Assembly: GCA_025201865.1 (NCBI GenBank)
Contig: MU602818.1
Coordinates: 25,017-46,445, forward strand
Direction of reading: 5' to 3'
Length of the DNA stretch: 21,429 bases
Origin: Ramicandelaber brevisporus
Lineage: Eukaryota > Kickxellomycota > Ramicandelaberales > Ramicandelaberaceae
Part shown: piece by piece, positions 1 to 9,700 of the stretch
How the letters are laid out: every line of letters starts with the position of its first letter
Numbering within the stretch: the first letter of the stretch is position 1
Program-made: the position numbers and the translations under genes
The notes under the pieces: generated by a model
Seen by the model: only the letters and a program-made list of their open reading frames with translations
What the model was told of the DNA's origin: nothing
The model's database searches: none

Positions 1-485
1 CTGTCGCTGTGTCCGCCCAGAATGGCACTCCAACTATCCCATCAAACGTTGACAAGACCAAGCCAGAAGCTGTCAAATCTTATTTGACATCCGTCCTGAA
101 CGACGCCAAGTCCGTCGAGACCAAGCTGGTTCCACTCCTTCCATCTGACAAGGCTGACCAGATGAAAACATTTATGGAAATTGGTCTCAAGGCGATCGAA
201 GGTCAGCTCGCCACTGCCACTGCGTCGGCTGAATTGGCAGATCTCGCTACCACTGTTGCTTCATTTGATGCGGAGAACAAGAAGGCTGCTGCCAATCCCA
301 GTGCGTATGCCACCAGTGTCCTTGCCCAATTTGATAAGAGTATGAAGTCACTCTCTTCCGAGATCAAGTCTGCTATCAACTCTATCATCAAGGAAAATGC
401 CGCCGTTTCCGACGTCTCCGTCTCTGCTGCCCGTCTTACTGCCGGTGTCATCGCCGGCGCTGCTGCTTTCGCCGTCCTCTTTTGA
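1..485 (+). CDS. Small secreted GPI-type surface protein, 5'-partial (family member 1)
   Basis: The window edge cuts the 5' end; the first complete codon is at position 3. The visible part reads VAVSAQ, the end of a signal peptide, followed by the mature protein. It carries the family block PSNVDKTKPEAVKSY just after the cleavage site, a helical Ala/Lys/Ser-rich middle, and a C-terminal hydrophobic tail (LTAGVIAGAAAFAVLF) ending at the stop. An Asn followed by Ala-Ala lies 29 residues from the C-terminus and is the likely GPI omega site. There are no cysteines in the mature part. It is the closest relative of the next two genes, with near-identical DNA over the last 80 bases. A function is not known to me; the protein is probably tethered to the plasma membrane or cell wall. 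Some fungal hydrophobic-surface-binding or mannoprotein families are also small helical secreted proteins, but I see no diagnostic motif linking them. Confidence 0.85.
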   Translation, partial: VAVSAQNGTPTIPSNVDKTKPEAVKSYLTSVLNDAKSVETKLVPLLPSDKADQMKTFMEIGLKAIEGQLATATASAELADLATTVASFDAENKKAAANPSAYATSVLAQFDKSMKSLSSEIKSAINSIIKENAAVSDVSVSAARLTAGVIAGAAAFAVLF

Positions 486-537
486 ATGACCGGGTATCTC
501 TGAATTTTTTAAAAGCCTCCTCTGCATGTGACAGTTA

Positions 538-543
538 AATAAA
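538..543 (+). terminator. AATAAA polyadenylation signal of family member 1
   Basis: A canonical AATAAA lies about 50 bases after the stop codon of the first secreted-protein gene, in an AT-rich stretch. The rest of the region from here to about position 870 shows no gene, only a G-run near 650. Confidence 0.5.
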
Positions 544-870
544 TGTTTTATGACAAAGCTTCAGTTCACTCACTAAATACGACATGCAAATGACAGTGGC
601 TTTACCAGCTGATCAGGGTCGCCATTTTCTGACGATTACAGTGGTCTGGGGGGGGATCCGCTTGAGTATGTAAGCATTAACAAACTCCGAAAAGAGTTTT
701 TACCGCTTAACTTGCGGCGCCACGAACTGAGTAGCATGCGATTAGCGAGTGTCTGTTGGTACTCGAGTGCGAGGCTAAAAGCCACAGTTCTCAGATCAAG
801 TAACTTGATTCTGCCTTCTCGATTTCTCTGTCGCCTATGCAGCTTCTTCACTGTACTGTGAAAAAAGATG

Positions 871-940
871 CAAAGCAAGCCACCTTTTCAGTCGGCCCAA
901 GCCTTTTTTTGTTTTTGCCTGTGCCAAACAAGTATAAAGG
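871..940 (+). promoter_or_regulatory. Core promoter of family member 2: shared 13-mer plus TATA box
   Basis: CAAAGCAAGCCAC at 871-883 is followed by TATAAAGG at 933-940. The same two elements occur in the same order before family member 3 (2175-2187 and 2220-2227). The ATG is about 155 bases downstream of the TATA box. The intervening leader is pyrimidine-rich, with ATCATC repeats and an AACACAACAGCTTC block also present before member 3. The leader ends in TCTAATTGAAA just before the ATG, as in member 3. The 13-mer may be an activator site; no known factor is assigned. Confidence 0.6.
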
Positions 941-1092
941 TCACTCCAGTTCTCGCCGTTTGCTTCATGTTCTGACACTTTCTATCATCATCATCATCAA
1001 ACTCAACACAACAGCTTCTCTTCAACTTCCTCTTAGCCTTCTCTCTCATACCTCATATCCTACCCTTCCGTCTCTTTCTCTCTAATTGAAAA

Positions 1093-1650
1093 ATGCGTTT
1101 CGCTGCCATCTTTGCTGTCGCCGCCTTCGCTGCCGCCGTTTCCGCTCAGGATCCTACCCCAACTCTGCCATCAAATGTCGACAAGACCAAGCCAGAAGCT
1201 GTCAAGTCCTACTTCACCTCCATTTCAAATGATATGAAGTCCGTCGAGGCTAAGATTACCTCATTCCTTCCATCTGACAAGGTTGGACCAGTAAAAGAAC
1301 TTATTGAGGGTGCTCTTGTACTTGTCGATGCTGCCCTCGCCACTGCCACCGAGCCTGCTGAGCTGGCTGATCTCGCTACCAAGCTTGCTGCTGCAGATGC
1401 TGGCATCAAGAAGATGGCTGCTGGCGATCCCAAGTCTGTCGCTTCCAGCGTTGCTGCCAACCTTAGCAAGGATGTTAAGTCGATGTCTTCTGCGATCAAC
1501 TCTGCCGTCAACTCCGTCATCAACTCTGTCATCAGTTCTCTCAGCAAGGAGAACAAGACCAACGCCGCCATGTCTGACGCCTCTGTCTCCGCTGCTCGTC
1601 TTGCTGCCGGCGTCATTGCCGGCACTGCTGCCTTCGCTGCTTTCTTCTAA
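1093..1650 (+). CDS. Small secreted GPI-type surface protein (family member 2)
   Basis: Encodes 185 residues. Residues 1-18 form a signal peptide (MRFAAIFAVAAFAAAVSA) identical to that of member 3. The family block LPSNVDKTKPEAVKSY follows at 25-40 and a second short block FLPSDKV at 58-64. The middle is a long Ala/Lys/Ser-rich helix. The C-terminal tail from about 168 is hydrophobic and ends in FAAFF. Asn157, followed by Ala-Ala, sits 29 residues from the end and is the predicted GPI attachment site. A four-residue repeat (INSA/VNSV/INSV/ISSL, about residues 135-150) lengthens it relative to members 1 and 3. The mature protein has no Cys. Codon choice is strongly biased (AAG for Lys, C-ending codons), suggesting high expression. 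The molecular role is unknown. Confidence 0.9.
   Translation: MRFAAIFAVAAFAAAVSAQDPTPTLPSNVDKTKPEAVKSYFTSISNDMKSVEAKITSFLPSDKVGPVKELIEGALVLVDAALATATEPAELADLATKLAAADAGIKKMAAGDPKSVASSVAANLSKDVKSMSSAINSAVNSVINSVISSLSKENKTNAAMSDASVSAARLAAGVIAGTAAFAAFF
1492..1539 (+). repeat. Four-unit 12-bp coding repeat
   Basis: Four imperfect 12-base units encode (A/V)-(I/V)-(N/S)-S tetrads inside the second secreted-protein gene. The equivalent place in member 1 has a single such unit (SAINSIIKEN), so this looks like an in-frame expansion that lengthens a helix. Confidence 0.65.
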
Positions 1651-1746
1651 GTGATCAAATCTCCTCGGCTGGTTATCTAACCAACTAAAAAATACTTTGT
1701 TTAATCCAGCTAATTAAATTTGATATGACATAGCTATTGTTCCTTC

Positions 1747-1752
1747 AATAAA
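1747..1752 (+). terminator. AATAAA polyadenylation signal of family member 2
   Basis: A canonical AATAAA lies about 100 bases after the stop codon. The remaining intergenic DNA up to about 2170 contains no gene I can support. It is presumably upstream regulatory sequence for member 3 and includes ATTGG (reverse CCAAT) sequences near 1819 and 2115. Confidence 0.5.
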
Positions 1753-2174
1753 AGGGTGTACAGCTGATAATGGTTTCATCAGTTGGTAGCAGTAATTAAC
1801 TCACGCTCTCGATGGATTTCATTGGTTTTGTTCCGTATTTGGGAGTGTGGTAGTCAAAACATCCTAATTTATTTTCTCACCCAATCACATCGAAAAAGCC
1901 TCAAAACGAGGGTTGTAAAAGGGTTATCGAGTGAGTGTATGTGCGTGCTGCTAGTCAACAGAAAGGAGCCAATTCTTTCCAGGATTCTTTCTTATTTCTC
2001 TTTGAAGGGTCCTCGAACGCCAAGACCAAGCCTCGGTCCTCACGCCGACACCCACTGTATGAATGCAATCTCTCATTTGTCGCAAGTTCACTACCACTCC
2101 GCTCCAAAGACGACCATTGGTTTCTATTCACGACTTATTCTACCAGCCCTTTGCTCAACATGACGGAAAAGAAC

Positions 2175-2227
2175 CAAAGCAAGCCACTGTTTGGTAGCTA
2201 TTTGCGTACACATGGTGACTATAAAGG
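2175..2227 (+). promoter_or_regulatory. Core promoter of family member 3: shared 13-mer plus TATA box
   Basis: CAAAGCAAGCCAC at 2175-2187 and TATAAAGG at 2220-2227 duplicate the elements before member 2. The spacing is 45 instead of 62 bases between element starts. The leader shares the AACACAACAGCTTC block and the TCTCTAATTGAAA sequence next to the ATG. Promoter and gene were therefore duplicated together. Confidence 0.6.
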
Positions 2228-2290
2228 CCACAACTAGCTGTTCCTTTCGTTCTATCTTCTGGCACTTTCCGCCATCATCACCAAACACAA

Positions 2291-2320
2291 CAGCTTCCCT
2301 CCAGCTTCCCTCCAGCTTCC
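2291..2320 (+). repeat. Short tandem repeat in the leader of family member 3
   Basis: About 2.8 copies of an 11-base pyrimidine-rich unit (CAGCTTCCCTC) lie in the predicted 5' UTR. Member 2 has only one related unit at this place. Confidence 0.7.
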
Positions 2321-2366
2321 CACTCAGCCACTAAACCCCACTATCCTTCTCCCTCTCTAATTGAAA

Positions 2367-2858
2367 ATGCGTTTCGCTGCCATCTTTGCCGTCGCCGCCT
2401 TCGCCGCTGCCGTGTCCGCTCAGGATGCCACCCCAACCGTGCCACAGGGCGTTGACCAGACCAAGCCAGAGGCTGTCAAGTCTTACTACACCTCCGTCGT
2501 GAACGATGGTAAGGCCCTCGAGAGCAAGTTGGCTCCATTAGTCCCATCTGAAAAGATTGAACAAGTGAAAACACTTGTTGAAGCTAATTTCAAGGCGCTC
2601 GAAGGTCAGGTCGCCACTGCCACCGAGTCTGCTGATTTGGCTAAACTTGCCACCACTATTGCTGCCATTGATGCACAAATCAAGAAGGCTGCTGCCAATC
2701 CCGAGTCCTATGCCAAGAGCGTCGTTTCCCAGCTTGACGGTCTGAAGTCGGCCACTTCCAGCAAGACCAACGCCGCCATGTCTGACGTCTCCGTCTCTGC
2801 TGCTCGCCTTGCTGTTGGTGCCATCGCCGGCGCTGCTGCCTTCGCCGTCCTTTTCTAA
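2367..2858 (+). CDS. Small secreted GPI-type surface protein (family member 3)
   Basis: Encodes 163 residues from the ATG at 2367; an in-frame TTG two codons upstream is not a credible start, because member 2 starts at the equivalent ATG. The signal peptide (1-18) is identical to that of member 2. The family block VPQGVDQTKPEAVKSY is at 25-40 and LVPSEKI at 58-64, followed by an Ala/Lys-rich helical body. Asn135-Ala-Ala, the likely GPI omega site, is exactly 29 residues from the C-terminus, and the hydrophobic tail ends FAVLF. The mature protein has no Cys. The body is shorter than member 2 because the tetrad repeat is absent. Function is unknown; it is probably a surface protein. Confidence 0.9.
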   Translation: MRFAAIFAVAAFAAAVSAQDATPTVPQGVDQTKPEAVKSYYTSVVNDGKALESKLAPLVPSEKIEQVKTLVEANFKALEGQVATATESADLAKLATTIAAIDAQIKKAAANPESYAKSVVSQLDGLKSATSSKTNAAMSDVSVSAARLAVGAIAGAAAFAVLF

Positions 2859-3142
2859 ACGTTATTTGAGTAGTTGATCCTCTTGTGACTTTTAAATAGT
2901 TGTAATGATTTCAGTTTACATGCTCTTCGCTGAGATACCCTAGTTCAGTCTCTGTCGCAATATTAATATACTGTGAATATATCTCCGAATTTGGTTTGGT
3001 ATGGGTGCAAGAGGGGGGGGCTTCTATTGAGTGAGATACAAAAGATGTGCTCATGACTCTGCTGTGTTTGTGAATGGAGTCGTCTTCTCTCTGCAGTTTC
3101 TAATCACTTCTATTCGATAACAGCCAACGAAAAAATATTACA

Positions 3143-3682
3143 ATGCGCTCTGCCATCGCTCTTCCACTTGTGCTCGCTGCTGCATTCTGCGCCACCGTCC
3201 TTGCCGACGATTCCAATATCCCTCTCCCGTCAACTGTCGATCCTGCCAAGCCAGACACCGTCAGAGCCTACTTTACTTCCGTGTCGAAAGCGGCCATCGA
3301 GGCTGAGGCCACTATTTTGCCATTAGTTCCGTCGGACAAGGTGGCGGCCGTCAAGAAGATTATGGAGGATCCGTTCAATGCATTTGCAAGCCAAGTCGCC
3401 ACTGAAACGGTGTCAGAGAAGCTGGCAAAGATTGCTGCAACGGTTGCAATGGCGGAGGCACATTTGAAGCGCGCAGCGACTGATCCAGCTGGTGTGGCAT
3501 CGGCGATTGTGTCGGCGATTGTAGCGCGTCAAAACTCGACTTCTAGACCGTCCACGTCGACCGGAGCCATCTCGTCTTCGACTAGCCAGTCAAATGTCGC
3601 AGCATCAGAGCTTACAGCGTCCGTAGCGCAATTGACTGCAGGTGGCATGGCCGGCATGGCTGCATTTGCCGCTTTATATTAG
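3143..3682 (+). CDS. Small secreted GPI-type surface protein (family member 4, divergent)
   Basis: Encodes 179 residues. The signal peptide is residues 1 to about 21 (MRSAIALPLVLAAAFCATVLA); its Cys is the only one in the protein. The family block LPSTVDPAKPDTVRAY is at 28-43 and LVPSDKV at 61-67. A Ser/Thr-rich stretch (about 131-150, with an NST sequon at 131) precedes Asn151-Val-Ala, again 29 residues from the C-terminus, and the hydrophobic tail ends FAALY. The Ser/Thr stretch would suit O-glycosylation as a wall-spanning stalk. It is more divergent than members 1-3 and its codon use is less biased. No clear TATA box is visible; AT-rich DNA lies at about 2960-2985. The 284-bp gap before it holds no other gene. 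Confidence 0.88.
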   Translation: MRSAIALPLVLAAAFCATVLADDSNIPLPSTVDPAKPDTVRAYFTSVSKAAIEAEATILPLVPSDKVAAVKKIMEDPFNAFASQVATETVSEKLAKIAATVAMAEAHLKRAATDPAGVASAIVSAIVARQNSTSRPSTSTGAISSSTSQSNVAASELTASVAQLTAGGMAGMAAFAALY

Positions 3683-3707
3683 ATCTTGAACGTAATTTTG
3701 AGAACAA

Positions 3708-3733
3708 AACGTACTTAATGAACGTACTTAATG
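3708..3733. repeat. Perfect 13-bp tandem repeat between convergent genes
   Basis: AACGTACTTAATG occurs twice head to tail inside the 65-bp gap between the stop codons of the fourth secreted-protein gene and the THADA-like gene. Confidence 0.9.
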
Positions 3734-3747
3734 TGACAATGTTAGAG

Positions 3748-6700
3748 TTAAATGCGAGAGATGGTCTCAAAGTGAGGATGAAGACCGAACTGAGAAATGG
3801 CAGAAACCATGCTAATTAACGCCTCGCTATTAATGGCTGATGAATCGATCATCTTGACTACTTGGGCCAGAAGGATGGCGCGGCACAGTTCCACATGCAC
3901 AATTGGCGAGATCGACCAAGGTTCACCTAGCAATGCGCTCTTGTTTGTGCTGCCGCCAATTCGCTCGACATGCTTCAACACCGTTTGCAAAGTCGTGGCA
4001 GACTGCGTAGCATAGCGAGCCAGCTCAGTGGCCAATTCAGTTGACAACGAGGATAGCGTTGTCTGGGTGGCAAGGTAGGCATTGAGCAGCTGGTGACAGC
4101 AACGAATCTCCTCCAAGTCATCCTTGTAAATATTGCGACGCTCACGCTTGAACAGCACATTTGTTCCCTCAGTCTCAAATTCACCGGCAATCTGCATACC
4201 AATCAACTGGTGCGAGGATGATACGATATCAGAGACGGCGGATTCAGCCATGCGATCAAGCATGATCATAACCAGCGTAGAGTCTAAACCAACAGCAGTC
4301 GAATTAGCGGACATGCGAATGTCAATCAATAACGTGGCAAGCTGATAAATGAGACCAGTGGTGATTGCAGTCATGGGAAGCACACGCGGTACAGACTGAC
4401 GAATCGAGTGAAGCACATTGGCCAGTACATCGCGAATATCCTCGTCATCATCCAGAAGGAGACGAGCCATGGCAGAGTACAAGTGTCTGACCGCTGATGG
4501 CGTAGTATTGCCACCAAGAATAGAAACCAAATGCGACATTGCAATAGAGATGGATTCGGCAGCAGCCTCACGCATTGGTAGACAGACTTCCTCGTTTGAC
4601 ATCAGCAGTAGCTCGCTAGCCCACAGTTCAATCCACTTGGCAGTCTTCTGGGCACTGATTGCAGCTGGACTAGATAAAATCTGAGTGATGAGAACACCTC
4701 GCAGGATGACGGCTTCAACGCGAACCATCAAAGGAACGTGGACAAAGGCATCACGCTCCTTCGGCGCCTCAACCATACCAGGATGCTGCTTGGATGCAAC
4801 GCAAGTTGTGGTGGATGCCACCAACGCGTATGAACTCTCGAGCGGTGCCAGATACTCTGTAATCTCCCACAAGTGCTCCAATGATTCACCAATATTGGAC
4901 AGTAGCTGCATTATGGATGACGAGTTTCGCTGAATGATGGCACAAACCAGGTCGAGTGCAGCGGCACCCAACGGAGGGAAGTATGTGTCGGTATCGTCAT
5001 CAATTGTCTGCAGAATGCCCAATTGAGTGAGTTTGCGAATGGCCAATCTCAGCAATGACGACAATTCATCATCAGTCCAGTTTATGCCATTCCGGATCAT
5101 ACCAGACAGCTGCTCAAATGCATTTGCCAATACATCAGCGTTCAAGCCATCAGAAATCGAACAAATCACAGCTGCTGTCGAGTTGAACCCAGCTGAAGCT
5201 GACGAGAGTCCAAGCGGCAAGAGTACAATCAGAGCGTGAACAGCGGCATCTCGCATTGCTGTGACACCAACATCAGCAAACAGGCGCTCGTCCACCAAGC
5301 CATCGCCTGACACTGCAAGTGCAAGCTGGATGATTGCCTCGCCCAGCTGCTGAGCAGTGCAACCAAGAGACTTGCCATCCGATGACTTGGACGCATGGTG
5401 AAGAACCTTGGCCAGAGCAGTTGATGCAACCAAGCATGACGCGATAGTAGAGGGGCATCGATCATTTGCTGCAACTGTGCGTAACACGTTCAAACAAGCC
5501 TCGCCAGCACGACGGAGATTATCCACACCAAGCACATGGGCATCATTGACAGCATACTGGAGATGAGTCTTGGTTAGAGCCAGCACAGAGAGCCACTTGC
5601 CATGGAGTGCATTGTGAGCATTAGCGACAGATGACATAGACTCGAGCGTACTGATGATGTACGGCATGACTTGATGAGGGTCAATCAGGTGGGCAAGTGA
5701 GCGAGCGGCAGACTCGCGAACAGCCAGAACCGGGTTGGCAGTGCAAGCTGCCAAAAGGGGGATGAACGGCGCAGTGGACCAGTCGCCTGCACGCCGAGTC
5801 TGATCAGTAGAATCGGAGGCAGATGTGTTTGTGTCAAACAGAGATGGTCTCAGGCGCGACAGCAGTGCTAGAATCGGATACAGCTGCGGACGCAGACTGA
5901 CAGTTAGTGACTTTGAGACCGACAGCGATGACGCCTCAACCGAGGAGCGCAAGTCGGTGAGCAAGAACTCGCGCATTGATGGGAAACGTGAGAAGAATAC
6001 ACGGCTGGTCAAGCCATGAACCTTGTGCTCAGCATCAGTTTGAACCGGTGCAGAGGCAGCTGCATCACTCGTGTCAGAAGCAATACCACTCTGCGACATG
6101 AATTCACCTTCTAAGCGAGATACAACAGCACCAAACACACGAATCAGCAAAGCCGTAAACAGCATGGTGGAACAGTTGCGAACAGCCCAAGTGGCGGCTG
6201 AGTGACCGCGGATTGCCAACTCAAACGCACGACCAGCATATGGAAGCACGTCATTGCCCAGGTTCTGGTCCAAGAAGAGTGTGCGAAGAATATTTGTGGC
6301 GTGAACAACCGTCATGCTAGCAGAGGTGAGCAAGAGCGCTGCCTTTGTGCGTTCGGCGCCGCTTCCAGTCTTTGTAGTACTGCCCTGAGGAACTGGCGAT
6401 GGTGAGGTAGACTTTGTTGCTGGGCCAAACGGAGATGTAGATGGCTTCGTATCAGCAGGTGCCAAGAGCAGATCCTGCTGAGACTGTTGCTGTTGTAGCT
6501 GCTGAGCTTCGTACTGATCAACTGGAGTTGCTGCATACGCGAGCAATCGCTCCATAGCAGCAGGTACCAGAGTACGCCGACTGCGCGACTCGCTCGACAG
6601 GATAGCCAGCACATAAAGTGGGACACCTGCACTGCGGCGAGTGATTGACACGTCGGAGTCAGCAAGGCTAGCCAAACACTCCTCAAGCCACTGGGCAGGA

Positions 6701-9700
6701 ACAGTTGCTAATTCGTTACCATACTGTTCACGCGGCTGTGACATCATGAATCGACAGATCTCTGCAAACATTGGGTGAACTGCAGCAAATGCACCGCGAT
6801 GGCGTAAAGAGAGCAGAGCTGAGCGCAGAGTATCACCAGCTGCAATGACATCCACAGTCTCAATAAAGTACACCTGGTCCTTATCAGCTTTAGCGCGACG
6901 CAGTGGTGGATGAGTGACAGAGGTGCACAGCAGAGCGGTTGCTTCCTTGATAGCTCGCCAGCAATATGTGCCGACATCCTGATGAACCAGTCGGCCGGAG
7001 CCCTCGCCAGCCAGATTGTAGCCAGTGGTAGACTCCTCAATGTCATCATTTGTATACTGCTGTTGCTGCTGCTGTTGCTGTACTGAATCAGGTAGATTGC
7101 CTTCAGGCGACTGGTCAGAGAGCACAGTCATTGTCACACCAAGAACATCAGCTACAAGTTGACGAACCTTGATGAGGATTTTGCGCCACTCTCCTGCGCG
7201 CTGCTGGACTGCTGGACTGCCAAAGTTCACAGACTCGATCAATGAACGCAACGCATGAATCAGACCGTGGATCGGAGCATTCTGGGCAGCATCAGCCAGT
7301 GAAATGCGAGCCACCTCGATGCGAGATTGAACGAGCTGCAGCATATCAGACATGAACACGAGGGCTGCGGACGAAATATCAACATCCTCATTTGTGGCGT
7401 CAACAGAGCTTGAGTGGCTCGTTGGAAGTAAGCGAATTGGCCATCCGAGTTCAACCACAAACTTCGTGAACACTAAGCGCAGCATTGTCGCAGCACCAAT
7501 ACTCTCGCCCTCACGTTTGTTGCCAATTGCGTCCATCGCATCAGTGGCCAGCTGCTGAACTTGGCTGAATGAGTCTAGTCCGTCAATAGGATGTGGAACT
7601 TGAACAAGCAGACTGTATGCACTCTGGCGATTAATTTCGTACAAATCACTCAACACATGGAGTAAAGCAATGGTCAATTCCTTGCTGATGATTGATGCAT
7701 TTACTCTGCACGCATTCTCACTGACTGTCGATGTGGAATGTGCTGTTCCCCAGAACTTAATCATCTGACTCAAGATAAACAAGCATTGGAAAGTTCTTTG
7801 GAAGGTTGCGCCTGGACGAAGGCCATCTCTGCACAAACCAGCCAACTGCTGTACAAATGCAGTCATCCGCTTACTCTCAAATGCTGCAGTGTCAATGGTG
7901 CGACGAGCCTTTGCCAGAGTTTCTTCACCAGGCATCTTACCACTGTCTGTAACTAAAGTTCCAGATTCAAATCTGTGCAAGAATAGCGAAGATGAGGCTC
8001 TCTCCTTCTCCAATTTGGATAGACCACCCTGCATTCTAGTAAACATATTGTGAAGCCAGCCAGTCAACTTCTGTCGGTATTCAGGCACAACGCAATCAAT
8101 ATGACGCACAATTCCTCTGTAAAAGATGGACAATTCAGTCTGGCTAGGCAACAATGCAATTCTTTTAGTGTCGCATGCAATTGCCATAATCTCAATTGCC
8201 AAATAAACATCAGGTCCATCGAGTGCTGCTATCATAGTGTCTGCATTCAAAACTGACGCTGAGCTACTGTCATTCTCATCAAAATCTGCCAAATTCTTGT
8301 TACGAGCCACACGGAACACTGCCACCAACGAACGAGTACGTGCATCTTCACTAGCTGTAGAACTACTGAATGTAGAGATTGCAGCCATAATTGATTGGAT
8401 CCACTGTGGACGACGCTCAAGCAACTGAGGAACAATGATCTGAGGAATCCATTTGCAGTGTCCAGTTGAGACATCTCTTGTAACTGATTGAGCAATAGAC
8501 TCAACCCAGACATTGCGCCACGACTCTGCCAATTCAGCCTCTTCGGTGTTATCAGGGATGGCTAGCATTGCACGCAGCAACTCTGCACCTCGGTGAGCCA
8601 TAACCGCAGTGCGCATGTGTGCAAACAAGCCGGATAGCAGAGTATTGTCCAAAGCGAGGAGAGCAGCTGCTGGCGAACCACGGCATGCCTTCGAGACGGC
8701 ATCATTATCAATGGTGCACTCTGCAATAATATCAACGTGAGATCCAGCAACATAGGGCAATAGAGTGGCCAGCAGAGAATACTTTGCGCGATGAGCCCAA
8801 CTCAAGCTCAGCACGCGACGAGAAACGGAGGCAATGAAACGGGCTCTTCCAATAGAATCGGTAGCCAATTCAGCACCGAGACTGAGAACAGCACAGAACA
8901 CAGCACGAACCTTGTGTTGAACAATCTCCACTGCATCATCCCAGTTGTCCCATACATAGCCAAGAACCTCGGTTAAACGATCAGTCTCGAGCGGAGGATG
9001 CATCTCAAATGGTGATGGAGAGGTCGGAACTGGTGACACTGAAAGCAAACGACCACCAGCACTACCAACACCAGCACTACTACCACCAGCACCAGCACCA
9101 TCACTAATTGGAGTAGACACGGATGCAGAAGCAGTAAATTCGGCACAGAGGATACGCAGTGACTCGATGCCAGCGGGAGGCACAGTCTCAACAGCAGGAG
9201 AAGAGTGGCTGAGAAGAGTACGAGCTAAATCAAGCCAATTGGCCAGAGACTCAAATACAAGACTGCGCAGGAACGACGGATGGTTACCCTTCAAAAGTAT
9301 ATCAATAGCACCAAACAGAGATGAGAGGAGAGTTGTGCCATCACCTCCACCGATTGATGACAGCGACGCAGTACTGCTACTGGTGCTCAATGTAGTGACA
9401 ACTGACAAATGAGTCGTATCATCAGAGAGTAAACGATGGCCAAGACTGCTCTGTCGGCGTAAACCAGACGACTTTCGCTGAAGAGAGTGCTGTTGTTGCT
9501 GTTGCTGTTGCTGTTGAGTGTGACTGCGACGGTGAGAGCAGCAGTTGACACCCTCGCCAACTGGCTGTAAAAGAATGCTTGGAGACAATGTGCATGCCAG
9601 GCCACGAGTTACACAAATGAGCGAAGCGGGACTGTTGCGACACTCAATCAGCATCCGAGAGATTTGCTGAGACTCTGCTGTGGACGATGTGATCCCAAAC

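Noticed and set aside
837-1085. An 82-codon frame ending just before family member 2
   Set aside because: It spans the TATA box and the pyrimidine-rich leader; the Leu/Ser-rich product is what a CT-rich leader would encode by chance.
1209-1625. Open frames antisense and in an alternate frame within family member 2
   Set aside because: They lie entirely inside a well-supported gene and reflect its Ala-rich, biased codons.
1783-2163. A 126-codon plus-strand frame between family members 2 and 3
   Set aside because: There is no ATG at its start, no domain and no codon bias like its neighbours; it overlaps the upstream region of member 3.
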